The notes beneath the pieces were generated by a model. The model worked only from the letters and a program-made list of their open reading frames with translations. It did no database searches and was not told the DNA's origin. The position numbers were made by a program, and so were the translations under genes. This document shows, one piece after another, positions 25,238-35,734 of a stretch of 64,000 bases of DNA; the stretch's first letter is position 1; the number at the start of each line of letters is the position of its first letter. The DNA is from Ciceribacter thiooxidans (GTDB lineage: Bacteria > Pseudomonadota > Alphaproteobacteria > Rhizobiales > Rhizobiaceae), in contig NZ_CP059897.1 of NCBI RefSeq assembly GCF_014126615.1, positions 682,001 through 746,000 of the forward strand, given 5' to 3'.

Positions 25238-25382
25238 CTCCGTTCACGACGAAGCTCGGCAGTTGACGGCGTGGCCGCAAAGTCGCCGGAGCGTGCTGCC
25301 GTCGGAAAGACAGAATTCCGGCAGCTTGCGACCGCAAACGGAACCGGATCGCTTGCCGCGGTCCGGAGGACAGGGGAGACAG

Positions 25383-25970
25383 ATGGGCCCGTTTATGACC
25401 CACATGATCGTTCACATCCTGTTGATGAACTTCGTCGCCCCGCTGGCCGCTTTCGCGGTGTCTCGCCGGGATCGCAGCTGGCGCGTCGGCAATGGAGGAT
25501 CGCTCGGGGCGGCGACGTTCCTGCAGCTCGCGGCTCTCTGGATATGGCATGCGCCGGCCGTCCTCGATCTGGCAATGGTATCGCCCGCGCTCCACCTCCT
25601 GATGTATGGCAGCCTGTTTGCGACAGCATTGCTGTTCTGGACGGCCGTGCTGGACTGCCGGGGCGCGCGGGCCTGGCAGCCGATCGTCGCACTCCTCGTA
25701 ACGAGCAAGATCTACTGCCTGCTCGCCGTTCTCCTGGTGTTCGCGCCACGCGCGCTCTACCCCGGGATCATGGCGTCTCACGTCACCCACGGAACCCCGA
25801 CGATGGACGCTGCGCTCGCCGACCAGCAGCTCGCCGGCCTCGTCATGCTGGCCGCGTGCCCGATAACCTATATCGTTGCCGGCCTGGTGATTGCAGCCCA
25901 CTGGCTGCGCGCAATGGGGGAGAGTGGGGCAGGGGCTGTGCCGAAGCTTGGCACAGAAGGGTGGACGTGA
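25383..25970 (+). CDS. ctaG: CtaG-type (caa3) cytochrome oxidase assembly protein
   Basis: A 195-residue membrane protein of the caa3_CtaG family (not the Cox11 type), about six helices, with FMTHMIVHILLMNFVAPLAA near the start and LALRWIWHAP-like LAALWIWHAPAVLD, MYGSLFATALLFW. Thought to help copper insertion into the oxidase. ATG 25383 has AGGGGAGA upstream. The stop overlaps the GTG of the next gene. Shorter than the classic Bacillus protein, as usual in rhizobia. Confidence 0.8.
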   Translation: MGPFMTHMIVHILLMNFVAPLAAFAVSRRDRSWRVGNGGSLGAATFLQLAALWIWHAPAVLDLAMVSPALHLLMYGSLFATALLFWTAVLDCRGARAWQPIVALLVTSKIYCLLAVLLVFAPRALYPGIMASHVTHGTPTMDAALADQQLAGLVMLAACPITYIVAGLVIAAHWLRAMGESGAGAVPKLGTEGWT

Positions 25971-27090
25971 GAGACCTGCCGCCCGCACGCACGGTCAGGA
26001 TCGTCGGCGCCATGCTTGCCCTGCTTGTGGCTTTGGGTGCCATATTCGTCTGGTCCGGTATCTACAACGTCGCCGCTTCGAGTGATCATTTGCGGATCAC
26101 AACCTGGCTTCTGGCGCAGGTCCGCGAACGCTCGATCGATACCCGGACGATCGCGACCGATGTCCCGCCACTCGACGACGAAGGCATGGTCAGGCTCGGG
26201 GCATCCCATTTCGAGACAGCGTGCGTGTCCTGCCATGGCCGTCCCGGGCAGAAAACAAATCCTGTCATGCAGGGCATGCTTCCACCGCCGCCGGACCTTG
26301 CCGAGGTCGGCAAGCGCCGTCCACCGGAGGAAATCTTCTGGATCGTCAAACACGGGCTCAAATACACCGGCATGCCGGCCTGGCCAGACCTTCGGCGGGA
26401 AGATGAGGTCTGGGGGGTGACCGCATTCCTGGTGGATCTTCCCACTCGAACTGCAGACTATCCGGACATGGCCGGTCTCTCGCGTGGTCGCGACGACTCC
26501 GGCGACGCCGGCCAGATCGGCAGTACCGCGAAGGAATGCGGGCGATGCCATGAAACCGGTGGGAGCGATACCAACGGCGACCGGATTCCCCGGCTTTCCG
26601 GCCTGTCGGAAGCCTACATCCTCCGCAGCCTCCAGGACTATGCGCGCGGCAGCCGCCCAAGCGGTGTGATGCAGCCGATCGCAGACCGCCTGGACGAGCG
26701 CGCCATGCGTGACCTGGCGGCCCGGTACTCGGCACTTGGATCGCCGCCCGAGCGTCAGGCCGCGACGGCGGCAGCGCCCGGGCGCGTCGGCCGCGGTGAG
26801 GCAATCGCAACACTCGGTGTGCCGGAGAGCGGCGTGCCCGCCTGCCTCAGCTGCCATTCCGGGCGACAGTCGCCGCAATTCCCCGTACTTGCGGGTCAGC
26901 ACACAGACTATATCAGAGACCAGCTGAAGCTCTGGCAACGCGGGGGCGGGTTGGCACCCCCTACGGGCGGATCATGGCGGCCGTTGCAACAAACCTCGAC
27001 GCAGATCAAATCGATGCCGCCGCCGCCTATCTTTCCTCGCTGCCGCCGGGCACCATTGTGAGCCCACCGGTCGTGGAGGCCGAGCGATGA
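25967..27090 (+). CDS. Triheme c-type cytochrome (frame broken once)
   Basis: After one correction this encodes 374 residues with an N-terminal membrane anchor (residues about 10-32) and three CxxCH heme sites: CVSCH (86-90), CGRCH (191-195) and CLSCH (293-297). It resembles periplasmic cytochromes that feed electrons to caa3-type oxidases. GTG 25967 overlaps the CtaG stop and has AGAAGGG upstream. At the GGGGG run 26942-26946 the frame must move by one: before it ...LKLWQRGG, after it RVGTPYGRIMAAVATNLDADQIDAAAAYLSSL, ending at 27090 in an ATGA overlap with coxB. As written, the frame ends at 27061 with 30-odd wrong residues. Confidence 0.75.
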
Positions 27091-28073
27091 AGGCGTCTTC
27101 CTGCCTTGCCGGTTTGCTCGCCGCCGCGTTCCTCCTGCAGGGATGCGCCGGCGTGCAATCGGCGCTCGACCCGTCGGGAGACGAGGCTGAGCGCATCGGT
27201 TTCCTTACCTGGCTGCTGATCGTTTTCTCCACGGTCGTCTTCGTTGCTGTCCTGCTGACGGCGACGGTCGCGATCTTCGGACGCGAGCGGTGGCGTGCGC
27301 GCCTTGCCGGAGAGAAGCTCGTTGTCGGCGCCGGGATCATATTCCCGATCACCGCACTGACCTTGCTGCTCGGCTATGGCTTCTATCTGATGTCCCTCGG
27401 TTCTCCGACCGCGCGCCAGCACGGCCTGCGGATCGAGGTCGTCGGGGAACAATGGTGGTGGCGGGTCACCTATGTCGACGAGACCGGCCGTCGCACCGAG
27501 AGCGCGAACGAGATTCGTTTGCCGGTCGGCCGCCCGGTCGAGGTCGAACTCACATCTGCAGATGTGATCCATAGTTTCTGGGTGCCGCGGCTCGCCGGCA
27601 AACTCGACATGATTCCGGGCCGGACGAACGTCCTGACACTTTACCCGACGAAACCCGGGGTTAGTCGCGGCCAGTGTGCCGAATATTGCGGCGGCCCGCA
27701 TGCATTGATGTCGTTCTATGTCATCGCCATGCCCGAGGACGAGTTCGCAATCTGGCTGAAACGGGAAGCCGGTGATGCTGCGCCGACCGATCAGGACCAT
27801 GCAACCGGGCGGGCGCTCTTCCTTTCAACCGGCTGTGCCGCATGTCACGCCATCCGCGGCACGAATGCGCGCGGAACTATCGGACCCGACCTGACGCATG
27901 TCGGTGCTCGCCGCTCGCTCGCCGCTGCAACCCTCGAAAACGATGTTCCTGCCTTCGTTCGCTGGATTCGCGACGGCCAGCACCTGAAGCCGGAAAACCG
28001 GATGCCACCTTACGAGATCTTCACCGACGACGAACTCCGGCAGCTTGCCACTTACCTGGATGAATTGAGGTGA
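27087..28073 (+). CDS. coxB: Cytochrome c oxidase subunit II with fused cytochrome c
   Basis: A 328-residue lipoprotein-type subunit II (LLQGC, Cys20) with two transmembrane helices, the aromatic run EQWWWRV, and the CuA site C197-AEY-C201-GGP-H205-AL-M208. A C-terminal cytochrome c domain carries CAACH (250-254) and a likely Met ligand in NRMPPY. This defines a caa3-type oxidase that takes electrons from its own heme c domain. Frame intact. Confidence 0.92.
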   Translation: MKASSCLAGLLAAAFLLQGCAGVQSALDPSGDEAERIGFLTWLLIVFSTVVFVAVLLTATVAIFGRERWRARLAGEKLVVGAGIIFPITALTLLLGYGFYLMSLGSPTARQHGLRIEVVGEQWWWRVTYVDETGRRTESANEIRLPVGRPVEVELTSADVIHSFWVPRLAGKLDMIPGRTNVLTLYPTKPGVSRGQCAEYCGGPHALMSFYVIAMPEDEFAIWLKREAGDAAPTDQDHATGRALFLSTGCAACHAIRGTNARGTIGPDLTHVGARRSLAAATLENDVPAFVRWIRDGQHLKPENRMPPYEIFTDDELRQLATYLDELR

Positions 28074-28078
28074 CGGCG

Positions 28079-29151
28079 ATGTTCGAATTCAGCAGCCTCG
28101 GATTGTCAATCAATCTGGCCATCTTCGCCGGAGCGGCGGTCGCCGTCTGGATGGCCGGTGTCAGGATCACCGGTTACGCCAGCGCGATCAGCGAGAAGAC
28201 GGGTGCGGGTCAGGCCTTCATCGGCGTGGTGCTTCTGGGCGGGATTACCTCACTCCCGGAGGTCGCCGTCGGCGTCACCTCGTCGATCAGCGGTGATGCC
28301 AGCCTGGCCGTCAACAGCATTCTCGGCGGCATCGCCATGCAGGTGGCCATTCTTGCATTTGCCGACATGCTGATCGGCCGGCGGGCGCTGACATCGGTCA
28401 TTCCCGATCCCGTCGTCATGTTGCAGGGCGGCTTCAAGATCCTCCTCCTGTCGATCGTTGCCGCAGCGGTCGTGGTCGGCGACATACCTTTCCTGTTTTC
28501 GGGTCTGTGGATGTGGCTGCTCGCGTCCGTGACAGTCCTGGCCCTATGGGTGCTGTCGCGCACGAAGCGCGACCGGCCCTGGGTCGCAAACGACAAGGAC
28601 GTGACCCCGAGAAGGAAGAGGAAAGGGCAGGGCGGGAGGCTGAAGCCAACAGCTCGAGGTCGTTGCGTCAGATCGGCCTCGCGACCGCCGCCTGTGGCGC
28701 TGTCATCGTTGTCGCCGGCTATCTGCTTTCCCGTTCCGGCGACGCCATTGCAGACGCAACGGGCCTCGGCCAAAGCTTCGTCGGGGCGGTGCTCGTGGCG
28801 ATCGCGACTTCGCTGCCGGAAGTGAGCACCGTGTTCAGCGCAACACGGGCCGGGCTCTACACCATGGCGATGTCGGATATCTTCGGCACGAACCTGATCG
28901 ACATCTTCCTTCTCTTCATTGTCGACCTTGCCGGAGGAGCCGATGCCGTGATGAACAGCGCCGGACGCTTCGAGACTTTCGCCGCGATCATCGCAATCAC
29001 CGTCACGGCGATCTTCTTCATCGGGTTGGTGGAGCGAAGAGACCGGACGATCTTCCGGATGGGCTATGATTCCTTCGCCGTCCTTTGTGTTTATCTCGCG
29101 GGACTAGTCGTCCTCTATTTCCTGCGCGACGGCAGCGGTGGAGGCGGATAA
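28079..29151 (+). CDS. CaCA-family cation exchanger (frame broken once)
   Basis: Corrected length is 357 residues: two homologous halves, each with an alpha repeat (LLGGITSLPEVAVGVTSS; VAIATSLPEVSTVFSATRAG), as in Na+/Ca2+ and H+/Ca2+ exchangers. The GN(S/T)xxD-type part of the second half is SDIFGTNLIDIFLL. One base is missing in the CCCC run 28605-28608; adding one C joins ...ANDKDVT to PEKEEERAGREAEA, a plausible charged inter-half loop. ATG 28079 has GAGGTGA upstream; the stop overlaps the CtaD ATG (TAATG). Its position inside an oxidase operon between subunit II and subunit I is notable. Confidence 0.75.
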
Positions 29152-31670
29152 TGGAGCTTCCCAATCCCGATCCAAGGCCTGAAGAGGAAGTTCGTGAGCT
29201 CGAGCGCATCTGGGCGACGCCCCGTGGCTTCCGGCTGGTGACGGCGGTCAACAATTCGGTCATCGGCCTTCTCTATCTCGGCGTCGCGTTCTTCTTCTTC
29301 CTGCTTGCCGGGGTGCTCGCGCTCATCATGCGGACCCAGCTCGCCGTCGGCGACAACCGCCTCGTCGACCAGGATCTCTACAATCAGATGTTCACGGTCC
29401 ACGGCACGACGATGATGTTCCTGTTCGCCGTTCCGGCCGTGGAGGCACTCGGCGTCATGCTGTTGCCGCAGATGCTGGCAGCCCGCGACCTGCCGTTTCC
29501 GCGTCTCAGCGCCTTCGCCATATGGGCCTACGTGGTCGGCGGGCTGGTGTTCTTTTCGACGATCTTCTACGACCTCGCCCCAAGGGCGGCTGGTTCATGT
29601 ATCCACCGCTGACGCTTATGGCATATTCGCCAGGCGACAATGCCGACTTCTGGCTGCTCGGTATCGGCTTCATCGAGATTTCCGCCATCGCAGGGGCGAT
29701 CGAAATCGTCGTCGGAATAATGAGGACGCGGCCACCCGGAATGACGCTTGCACGGATGCCGATCTTTGCATGGACCATGCTTATCTTCGCTGGCATGATC
29801 ATGTTTGCCTTTCCGGCCGTGATCCTCGCGACGATGATGCTGGAGATAGAGCGGGCGTTTGGATGGCCGTTCTTCACCGCGGCGCTCGGCGGCGATCCCT
29901 TGCTGTGGCAGCACCTCTTCTGGTTCTTCGGGCATCCGGAGGTCTATATCATCTTCCTTCCGGCCGCCGGTCTGGTCTCGATGATCGTCCCGACCATGGC
30001 TCGTACGCCGCTCGTCGGCTATCACCTCATCGTCGTCGCGCTGATCGGGACCGGCTTCTTCAGCTTCGGTCTGTGGGTCCACCACATGTTCACGACCGGT
30101 ATCCCGGCACTCAGCCTTGCCTTCTTCTCCGCCGCCAGCATGGCTGTTGCCGTTCCCTCCGGCATCCAGGTCTTCTCCTGGATTGCGACGATCGCCGCCG
30201 GGCGGCAGCGGTTCCGCATCACGACGGCGTCGCTCTTCCTCCTCGGCTTCCTGTTCATCTTCACGCTCGGCGGGCTTACCGGCGTGATGGTGGCCATGGT
30301 GCCGTTCGACTATCAGGTCCACGACACCTATTTCGTGGTCGCGCACTTCCACTATGTGCTTGTCGGCGGGTTCGTCTTCCCGCTGTTTGCCGCCATCTAC
30401 TACTGGACGCCGCTGTTCAGCCGGAAGATGCTCTCGGAGCGGCGTGGGCGCTGGGTCTTCTGGCTGATGTTCATCGGCTTCAATGTCGCCTTCGTGCCGA
30501 TGCATCTTACAGGACTGAGGGGCATGCCGAGGCGCGTCTGGACCTATCCCTCGGTAATCGGGTGGGACATGCTGAACACGGTCTCGACCGTGGGCACATA
30601 TGTGCTGGCCGCCGGCGTTCTTCTGTTTCTCTTCGATTTCGCCGCCAAATTCCGCCTCGGAAAAGGGGAGGTCGAGAATCCGTGGGGGCGGGCACGCTCG
30701 AATGGCTTCCCAACGACGTCTACTCCATGCGCAGCATCCCGCACGTCACCAGCCGGGAACCCCTCTGGGATCAGCCGGGCCTCTCGCAGGAAGTGCGCGG
30801 CGGACAACATTACCTTCCGAACGCGCCGACCGGCGGACGCGAGACGCTGGTAACCTCCCCGATCTACGCTCGGCCGCAATATGTCGTCCAGATGCCGGGC
30901 CCTGGATGGCCGCCCTTCCTCGCCGCCGTCTTCACGGCCGCCTTCTTCCTGTTGCTGACCGTCAAGCTCGTGACGATCGCTACTCTTTGCGGTGTGCTGG
31001 CCGTTGCCTTCTGCCTTGTCTGGGCATGGGGTCTCGATCCCGGACCGTCCAAAGGCGAAATCGAGATCGCGAAGGGCCTCCGGCTACCCACCTACATGAC
31101 CGGGCCGGCCTCTCACTCGTGGTGGGCGATGGTCATCCTGATGCTGGTCGCGGGCTCACTCTATCTCGCCTACGTGTTTTCCTACCTTTTTCTCTGGGTC
31201 GTCTCGCCGAGGTCTGGGCGCCTGCCGGTTCGCCGCTCCCGCCATCAGGCTGGTGGTCGGTCTCAGAGGCTGCATTTCTGGTCACGGGTTCCGCGATCGT
31301 GTCGCTCGTCAGCCGCAAGCTCGACACGCTGTCCGCCTCGCGGGTTGCGACGACCACGGCGCTGCTTCTGTCGCTCATCTGTCTGACCGGTGCCCTCGTT
31401 CTTGAAATCACTGGCCATGTTTCGACGGGTCTGCGTCCTGGAGACAACGCCTATGCCGCCTCGGTCTATCTCGGAGCGGCGCTGTTCGGCCAGCTTGTGC
31501 TTGCCCTCGTAATCATGGGCTTGTTCACGCTCGCGCGGCATCTCGCCGGCAAGCTCGACGGACGGCGTCGCGTGACGTTCGACAACTACAGGCTTCTCTA
31601 CCACTACGCCGTTGGCCAGTCGCTGCTTGGCCTTCTTCTCGTTCACGGCTTTCCACGGATGATCGGATGA
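29151..31670 (+). CDS. Cytochrome c oxidase subunit I-III fusion (frame broken three times)
   Basis: With three single-base corrections this is one 840-residue protein. Subunit I carries the heme/CuB ligands in FTVHGTTMMFLF, FWFFGHPEVYIIFLP, VWVHHMF-like LWVHHMFTTG and HDTYFVVAHFHYVL, and GMPRRVWTYP. From about residue 590 it continues into subunit III (YMTGPASHSWWAMVILMLVAGSLY; HYAVGQSLLGLLLVH). Breaks lie at CCCC 29578-29581, GGGGG 30684-30688 and near 31209; each needs one added base, and each restores expected family sequence (LAP-KGGWFMYPP; NPWG-AGTLEWLP; VVSP-EVWAPAG). The stop overlaps the next ATG. As printed it would be nonfunctional, but even conservation across all segments argues for base-calling loss or very recent decay. 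Confidence 0.8.
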
Positions 31671-32032
31671 AGGCCATGAAAGAACCCGTCGAGGAGATCT
31701 CCGTCACACGTGCCATGCTGATGATCCTGGCCGGGCCCATCCTGTGGGCGGGGCATTTCGCCTTCGCCTACGGAACGCACACGCTCGCCTGCGCATCTGC
31801 CATTTCGCCTCAAGCAGTCCCCTGGACGATCGGCATCGCCACACTTCTGGTGGTCGTGCTGCTTGCGGTGATCGTGTGGGAGCCGACGTTTCTGCGCCGC
31901 GCTGCCGCGGGCTGGCGCCGCGACCGCTTCCTGTCCAATCTCTCCCGGATGCTTGCCGTCCTGTCGATGACCGGCATTCTGTGGGCGGGCTGGGCGGCAC
32001 TCGAAGTCGATGTGTGCGCGCAACTGCGTTAG
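31667..32032 (+). CDS. Small membrane protein of the caa3 cluster
   Basis: A 121-residue protein with three predicted helices (MLMILAGPILWAGHFAFAYG; IGIATLLVVVLLAVIVW; MLAVLSMTGILWAGWAAL). Starts in an ATGA overlap with the oxidase stop, so it belongs to the operon. No characterised family recognised; similar short proteins commonly end such clusters. It may be a small subunit or assembly factor. Confidence 0.65.
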   Translation: MKAMKEPVEEISVTRAMLMILAGPILWAGHFAFAYGTHTLACASAISPQAVPWTIGIATLLVVVLLAVIVWEPTFLRRAAAGWRRDRFLSNLSRMLAVLSMTGILWAGWAALEVDVCAQLR

Positions 32033-32089
32033 CTCTGCTGCGATCACCAGCTCGCCCGCTCCGCAAACTGGCAAAATTGCCGACCCTCC

Positions 32090-32109
32090 CTGCAAGGGCG
32101 GTCTTGCAG
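32090..32109 (+). terminator. Hairpin after the caa3 cluster
   Basis: CTGCAAG / CTTGCAG stem (7 bp) with a 6-nt loop, 58 nt beyond the last stop of the cluster. Only two T follow, so it is a weak intrinsic terminator candidate. Confidence 0.4.
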
Positions 32110-32593
32110 TTCCCCGCCCGGGCACCGGTCCTTCTTCCGCAGGCCTTCGCTCACCGACTGCGGTGATCGTCGCGGTGTTGCTGGCACGGACCTCTCGCGC
32201 CGTGAGGCGAAGGAAAAGCTGCATCTCTCAGTGTTCGCTCGCTTCGACTGCCCAGACATGTCCCGACACAATGTATGTGGGGCCCTATTCACGATCACTG
32301 GCGGTGCGCCTGAGGTTCGGCATACGCGCTATCACCACTGTGCAGCATGCGGCCAAGATTGCTGATTATGCTGTTGCCGATGAACGTGGCCGCGATCCGC
32401 CTTCGATGAAGCGCCCCGGGTGCAACAATAGTCGGACACAGCCGATATGGGACGTGACAGGAGTTATATTGTAATAATACTATACGGCGATAGAAGGGCT
32501 CCGTTTGATCCTAAGCCCGACGTTTCCAACCGAAGCGACATCATCCCCGGATGGTGTTCCAGTCTCTGTCACGCCCCACGCCGGAGTTCCTGC
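32110..32593. other. Intergenic region upstream of the exporter operon
   Basis: About 480 bp without a supportable gene; the 154-codon frame 32010-32474 has no protein character. An AT-rich block near 32463-32485 (contains TTATATTGTAATAATAC) stands out from the GC-rich surroundings and is the likely promoter region for the HlyD-family gene. Confidence 0.4.
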
Positions 32594-33751
32594 ATGAAAG
32601 CTCGTTCAAAGTTCGCTCTCGGCGTAGCCCTGATCGGGATGGTCGCCTTGGGCGGGTACCTTTTCCTGCAGAACCGACCTTTGAAGGTCGAGGTCGTCCA
32701 GCCGTCTGAAACCGTTCCGATCAGGGTTTTCGGTCTCGGAACGGTGGAAGCCAGAGTGCTGTCGAAGGTTGGTTTCGAGGTTCCGGGTACGTTGGTCGAG
32801 CTTCATGCGGACCACGGAGACACAGTCGCCAAGGGCGCCTTGCTGGCCAAGCTGAATTCGGCGGAACAGGAAGCGCGCGTCGCGCAGGCAAAAGCCACCC
32901 GCTTGGCCGCAGAGATGTATGTCCTGAAGGCCGAGGCGAACGTGTTGCGGGCGGAGGCGGTCTACGCGCAGCGACGAGATGACAGCGCCCGCAAGCAGTC
33001 TCTTGCAAGCCGCAATGCAACCACCCGGCAGGAAGCGGAGGAGGCGCTTCGCGACGAAAAGGTTGCCGCAGCGGATTTGTCGGTTGCAAGGAGCGAGGTC
33101 AATGTGTCGGAAGCGCAATTGACCGATGCCCAAGCCAAGCTGAGTTACGAAGAAACGATCCTGGACCAGCACGTCTTGCGTGCACCGTACGACGCGGTGG
33201 TGATCGACCGGCAGCGGGAAGTGGGAACGGTCATCGGCTCGGGCGAGGTAATCTTTACGCTCATCGAGCCGGGCAGCATCTGGACCCTCGCCTATGTCGA
33301 TGAAGAACAGGCCGGCCCGCTCGAGGTCGGACAGCCGGCGGAAATCCGCCTTCGGTCGCTTCCGAACATGGTCATAAAAGGACGTATCGCTCGGATCGGC
33401 CTCGAAAGCGACCGCGCTAACGAGGAGCGCAAGGTTTGGATCGTCTGTGAAGACTGTCCAACGCAACCATATCTCGGAGAGCAGGCAGAAGTCTGGATCA
33501 CCGTGAAAACACTGTCGAAATCCTTGATGGTGCCACAGAACGCCATCTACGAGTTCGATGGCGCGTCTGGCAAAGCCTGGGTGATTGAGGACGGTGTGTT
33601 GCGGAAAGAGGTCCTGTCGTTCGGCGCTCGCTCCGAGGACGCACGTTACGAGGTGACCGGCGGCCTGCCTGAGGGTGCCTCTATCGTCACCTCGCGAGGG
33701 CCCGGCCTGAAGGACGGGCGGTCCGCATCAGCATTGCCGGGCAAGCCATGA
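32594..33751 (+). CDS. HlyD/DevB-type membrane fusion protein
   Basis: A 385-residue periplasmic adaptor with an N-terminal signal anchor (ALGVALIGMVALGGYLFLQ), biotinyl-lipoyl halves (GFEVPGTLVELHADHGDTV; LRAPYDAVVIDRQREVGTVIGSGEVIF) flanking an alanine/glutamate-rich coiled coil (residues about 90-190), and a beta-barrel. ATG 32594 follows GGAG at 8 nt; the frame upstream is not protein-like. With the next two genes it forms a DevBCA/MacAB-type exporter; no outer-membrane TolC-like gene is present here. Confidence 0.85.
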   Translation: MKARSKFALGVALIGMVALGGYLFLQNRPLKVEVVQPSETVPIRVFGLGTVEARVLSKVGFEVPGTLVELHADHGDTVAKGALLAKLNSAEQEARVAQAKATRLAAEMYVLKAEANVLRAEAVYAQRRDDSARKQSLASRNATTRQEAEEALRDEKVAAADLSVARSEVNVSEAQLTDAQAKLSYEETILDQHVLRAPYDAVVIDRQREVGTVIGSGEVIFTLIEPGSIWTLAYVDEEQAGPLEVGQPAEIRLRSLPNMVIKGRIARIGLESDRANEERKVWIVCEDCPTQPYLGEQAEVWITVKTLSKSLMVPQNAIYEFDGASGKAWVIEDGVLRKEVLSFGARSEDARYEVTGGLPEGASIVTSRGPGLKDGRSASALPGKP

Positions 33752-34880
33752 ACCTTGCTTACCGCGACGTCCGACACAATTTCTTCCGCTTCGTGCTGAC
33801 CTGCCTTGGACTGAGCCTCCTCATGGCCGTGGTTCTCGCCATGATGGGGATTTACAACGGCGCGGTGATCGATGCGTTGACCATTGCCCGGGCGCCCAAG
33901 GTCGACGTATGGGTCGTCGAAGCTGGAACCAAAGGTCCCTTTGCCGAATCCTCTCGCATTCCCGGCTCAACGCGCGAGGCGGTTGCCCGTCTTCAGGGTG
34001 TGGCGGATGCAGGCAGCGTCACCTATCAGAATGCCGACGGCGAGTATAACGGCACATCCCGCCGTCTCTACATCATAGGCTACGAGCCCTCACGTCTTGG
34101 GGGCCACAGGATCTCACCGCCGGCCGGCCGATCACACGGACACATTTCGAAATGATCGCCGATACCCGTACAGGCCTGTTACTCGGTGACAGGGTTCGCC
34201 TGGGACGCAACCATTTTCAGGTGGTTGGCCTTGTGCACAATCACGTTAATTCGGGTGGCGATCCCGCTGTCTACATTTCTCTGCTCGACGCCCAGACCCT
34301 GCAATTCGAGATCGATCCGGCCGCGGTGCGCGTCAAACGCGCCAAAGGCGAGGTCAGTGAAAGCCAGGACACCGTGAATGCCGTAATTGCCCGACTTCAT
34401 CCCGGAGCCGACCCGGAACAGGTCACGGCGTCCGTCCGGCGATGGAAGCATCTGTCCGGCATGACGCAGGTCCAGGAGGAAACCCTCCTCACACGGTCGG
34501 TCATCGAACGGCAACGCCGCCAGCTCGGCCTCTTTATGGCTATCCTCATGGCTGTGTCGGCGGTGGTGATCGCGCTGATCATCTACATGATGACCATCGA
34601 AAAGCTGAAGCAGATCGCCACCCTGAAACTCATAGGCGCCCCCGACCGCACCATCGTGTGGCTGATCGTGCAACAATCGCTCGCGCTCGGTGTCACCGGC
34701 TGGTTCTTCGGCCTCGGCATGTTGTCCATGGTCAAGGATTTCTTCCCCAGACGCGTGGTTCTCGATGTCCCGGACGCCCTTGTCATGGGCGGTATCATCG
34801 CTTTTGTCTGCGTCATTGCCAGTGGTCTCGGAATCCGCGCCGCGCTCAAGGCCGATCCGGCCACAGCCTTGGGAGGCTAG
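33748..34880 (+). CDS. FtsX/MacB-type ABC exporter permease (frame broken once)
   Basis: Corrected length 377 residues: first helix VLTCLGLSLLMAVVLAMMGIYNG, a large periplasmic domain, then three C-terminal helices (AILMAVSAVVIALIIYMMTIEKLKQIATLKLIG), the DevC/FtsX fold. The frame breaks in the GGGGG run 34099-34103; adding one G joins ...YEPSRLGG to PQDLTAGRPITRTHFEMIADTR. The start overlaps the HlyD stop (ATGA). Confidence 0.78.
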
Positions 34881-34884
34881 GACG

Positions 34885-35583
34885 ATGCAGGAAGAACAAC
34901 GGGACGTCCTCGTCGAGGTCAACAATGTTTCGAAACATTTCGGGGAAGGCCAGGCCCGCGTCGATGCGCTGCGGAATGTCAGTCTAAAGATTTGTTCCGG
35001 CGAGGTCGTCGCCCTTCTCGGACCCTCCGGCTCGGGAAAGACCACGCTGCTCAATGCGATCGGCTGCATAATGGAGCCGACAAGCGGGCGGATCAGCCTG
35101 GATGGCGATGTGGTCTTCGACGGCCGCTGGTTGAAGGACGACCTGAGACGGCTTCGGCTCGACAAGATCGGCTTCATCTTCCAGTTCCACAATCTCCTTC
35201 CCTTTCTCAATGCGGTTGACAATGTCGCGCTGGTGCTGGAACTGGCCGGCCGTGACCCAGCCGACGCACAACGCGAGGCGGCGCGCCTGCTCGACTATCT
35301 CGAGGTCGGGCATCGTCGCGACGCGATGCCGGCGAAGCTCTCGGGCGGGGAGGCGCAACGCGTGGCGATTGCACGCGCTCTCGCCAACCAGCCGCGCATC
35401 ATTTTGGCCGACGAGCCGACGGCTGCACTCGATTCCAAGCGCGCCGGCATCGTCATGGATCTCTTGCGCAAGCTCGCCGTGGACAACGACGCCTGCATTA
35501 TCGCAGTGACCCATGATGAGAAGATCTTTGACCGTTTCGACCGTATCTTCTCGCTAAGGGATGGCGAGTTGATCCAGGATTGA
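34885..35583 (+). CDS. MacB/LolD-type ABC exporter ATPase
   Basis: A 232-residue ATPase: Walker A GPSGSGKTT, the LolD-type FQFHNLLPFLNAVDNV, signature LSGGEAQRVAIARAL, Walker B IILADEPTAALDS. ATG 34885 follows GGAGG; the longer frame from 34690 overlaps the permease. Third gene of the exporter operon. Confidence 0.9.
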   Translation: MQEEQRDVLVEVNNVSKHFGEGQARVDALRNVSLKICSGEVVALLGPSGSGKTTLLNAIGCIMEPTSGRISLDGDVVFDGRWLKDDLRRLRLDKIGFIFQFHNLLPFLNAVDNVALVLELAGRDPADAQREAARLLDYLEVGHRRDAMPAKLSGGEAQRVAIARALANQPRIILADEPTAALDSKRAGIVMDLLRKLAVDNDACIIAVTHDEKIFDRFDRIFSLRDGELIQD

Positions 35584-35734
35584 TTCGCACCGGATCTCGC
35601 CCGACCCGGATGCTCTAAGCACATCGGCCATGCCGACCTCCGCCCCTTGCAACAGCCTTCGGATGCCGAGCACGGTCGCATCCTTGTCGGGTGGATTTCC
35701 TGCGTCGTGATGCCCGCGCAAGGACGGGCGGACG

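Noticed and set aside
25142-25966. Extension of the triheme cytochrome frame upstream to 25142
   Set aside because: That part overlaps CtaG in another frame and has no signal or domain; GTG 25967 with a ribosome-binding site and ATGA-type overlap fits better.
26942-31210. Programmed frameshifting as explanation for the broken oxidase genes
   Set aside because: Sites lack slippery heptamers with downstream structures, occur three times in one gene, and recur in unrelated genes; base loss is simpler.
32010-32474. 154-codon plus-strand frame after the caa3 cluster
   Set aside because: No protein-like features and contains the hairpin; treated as intergenic.
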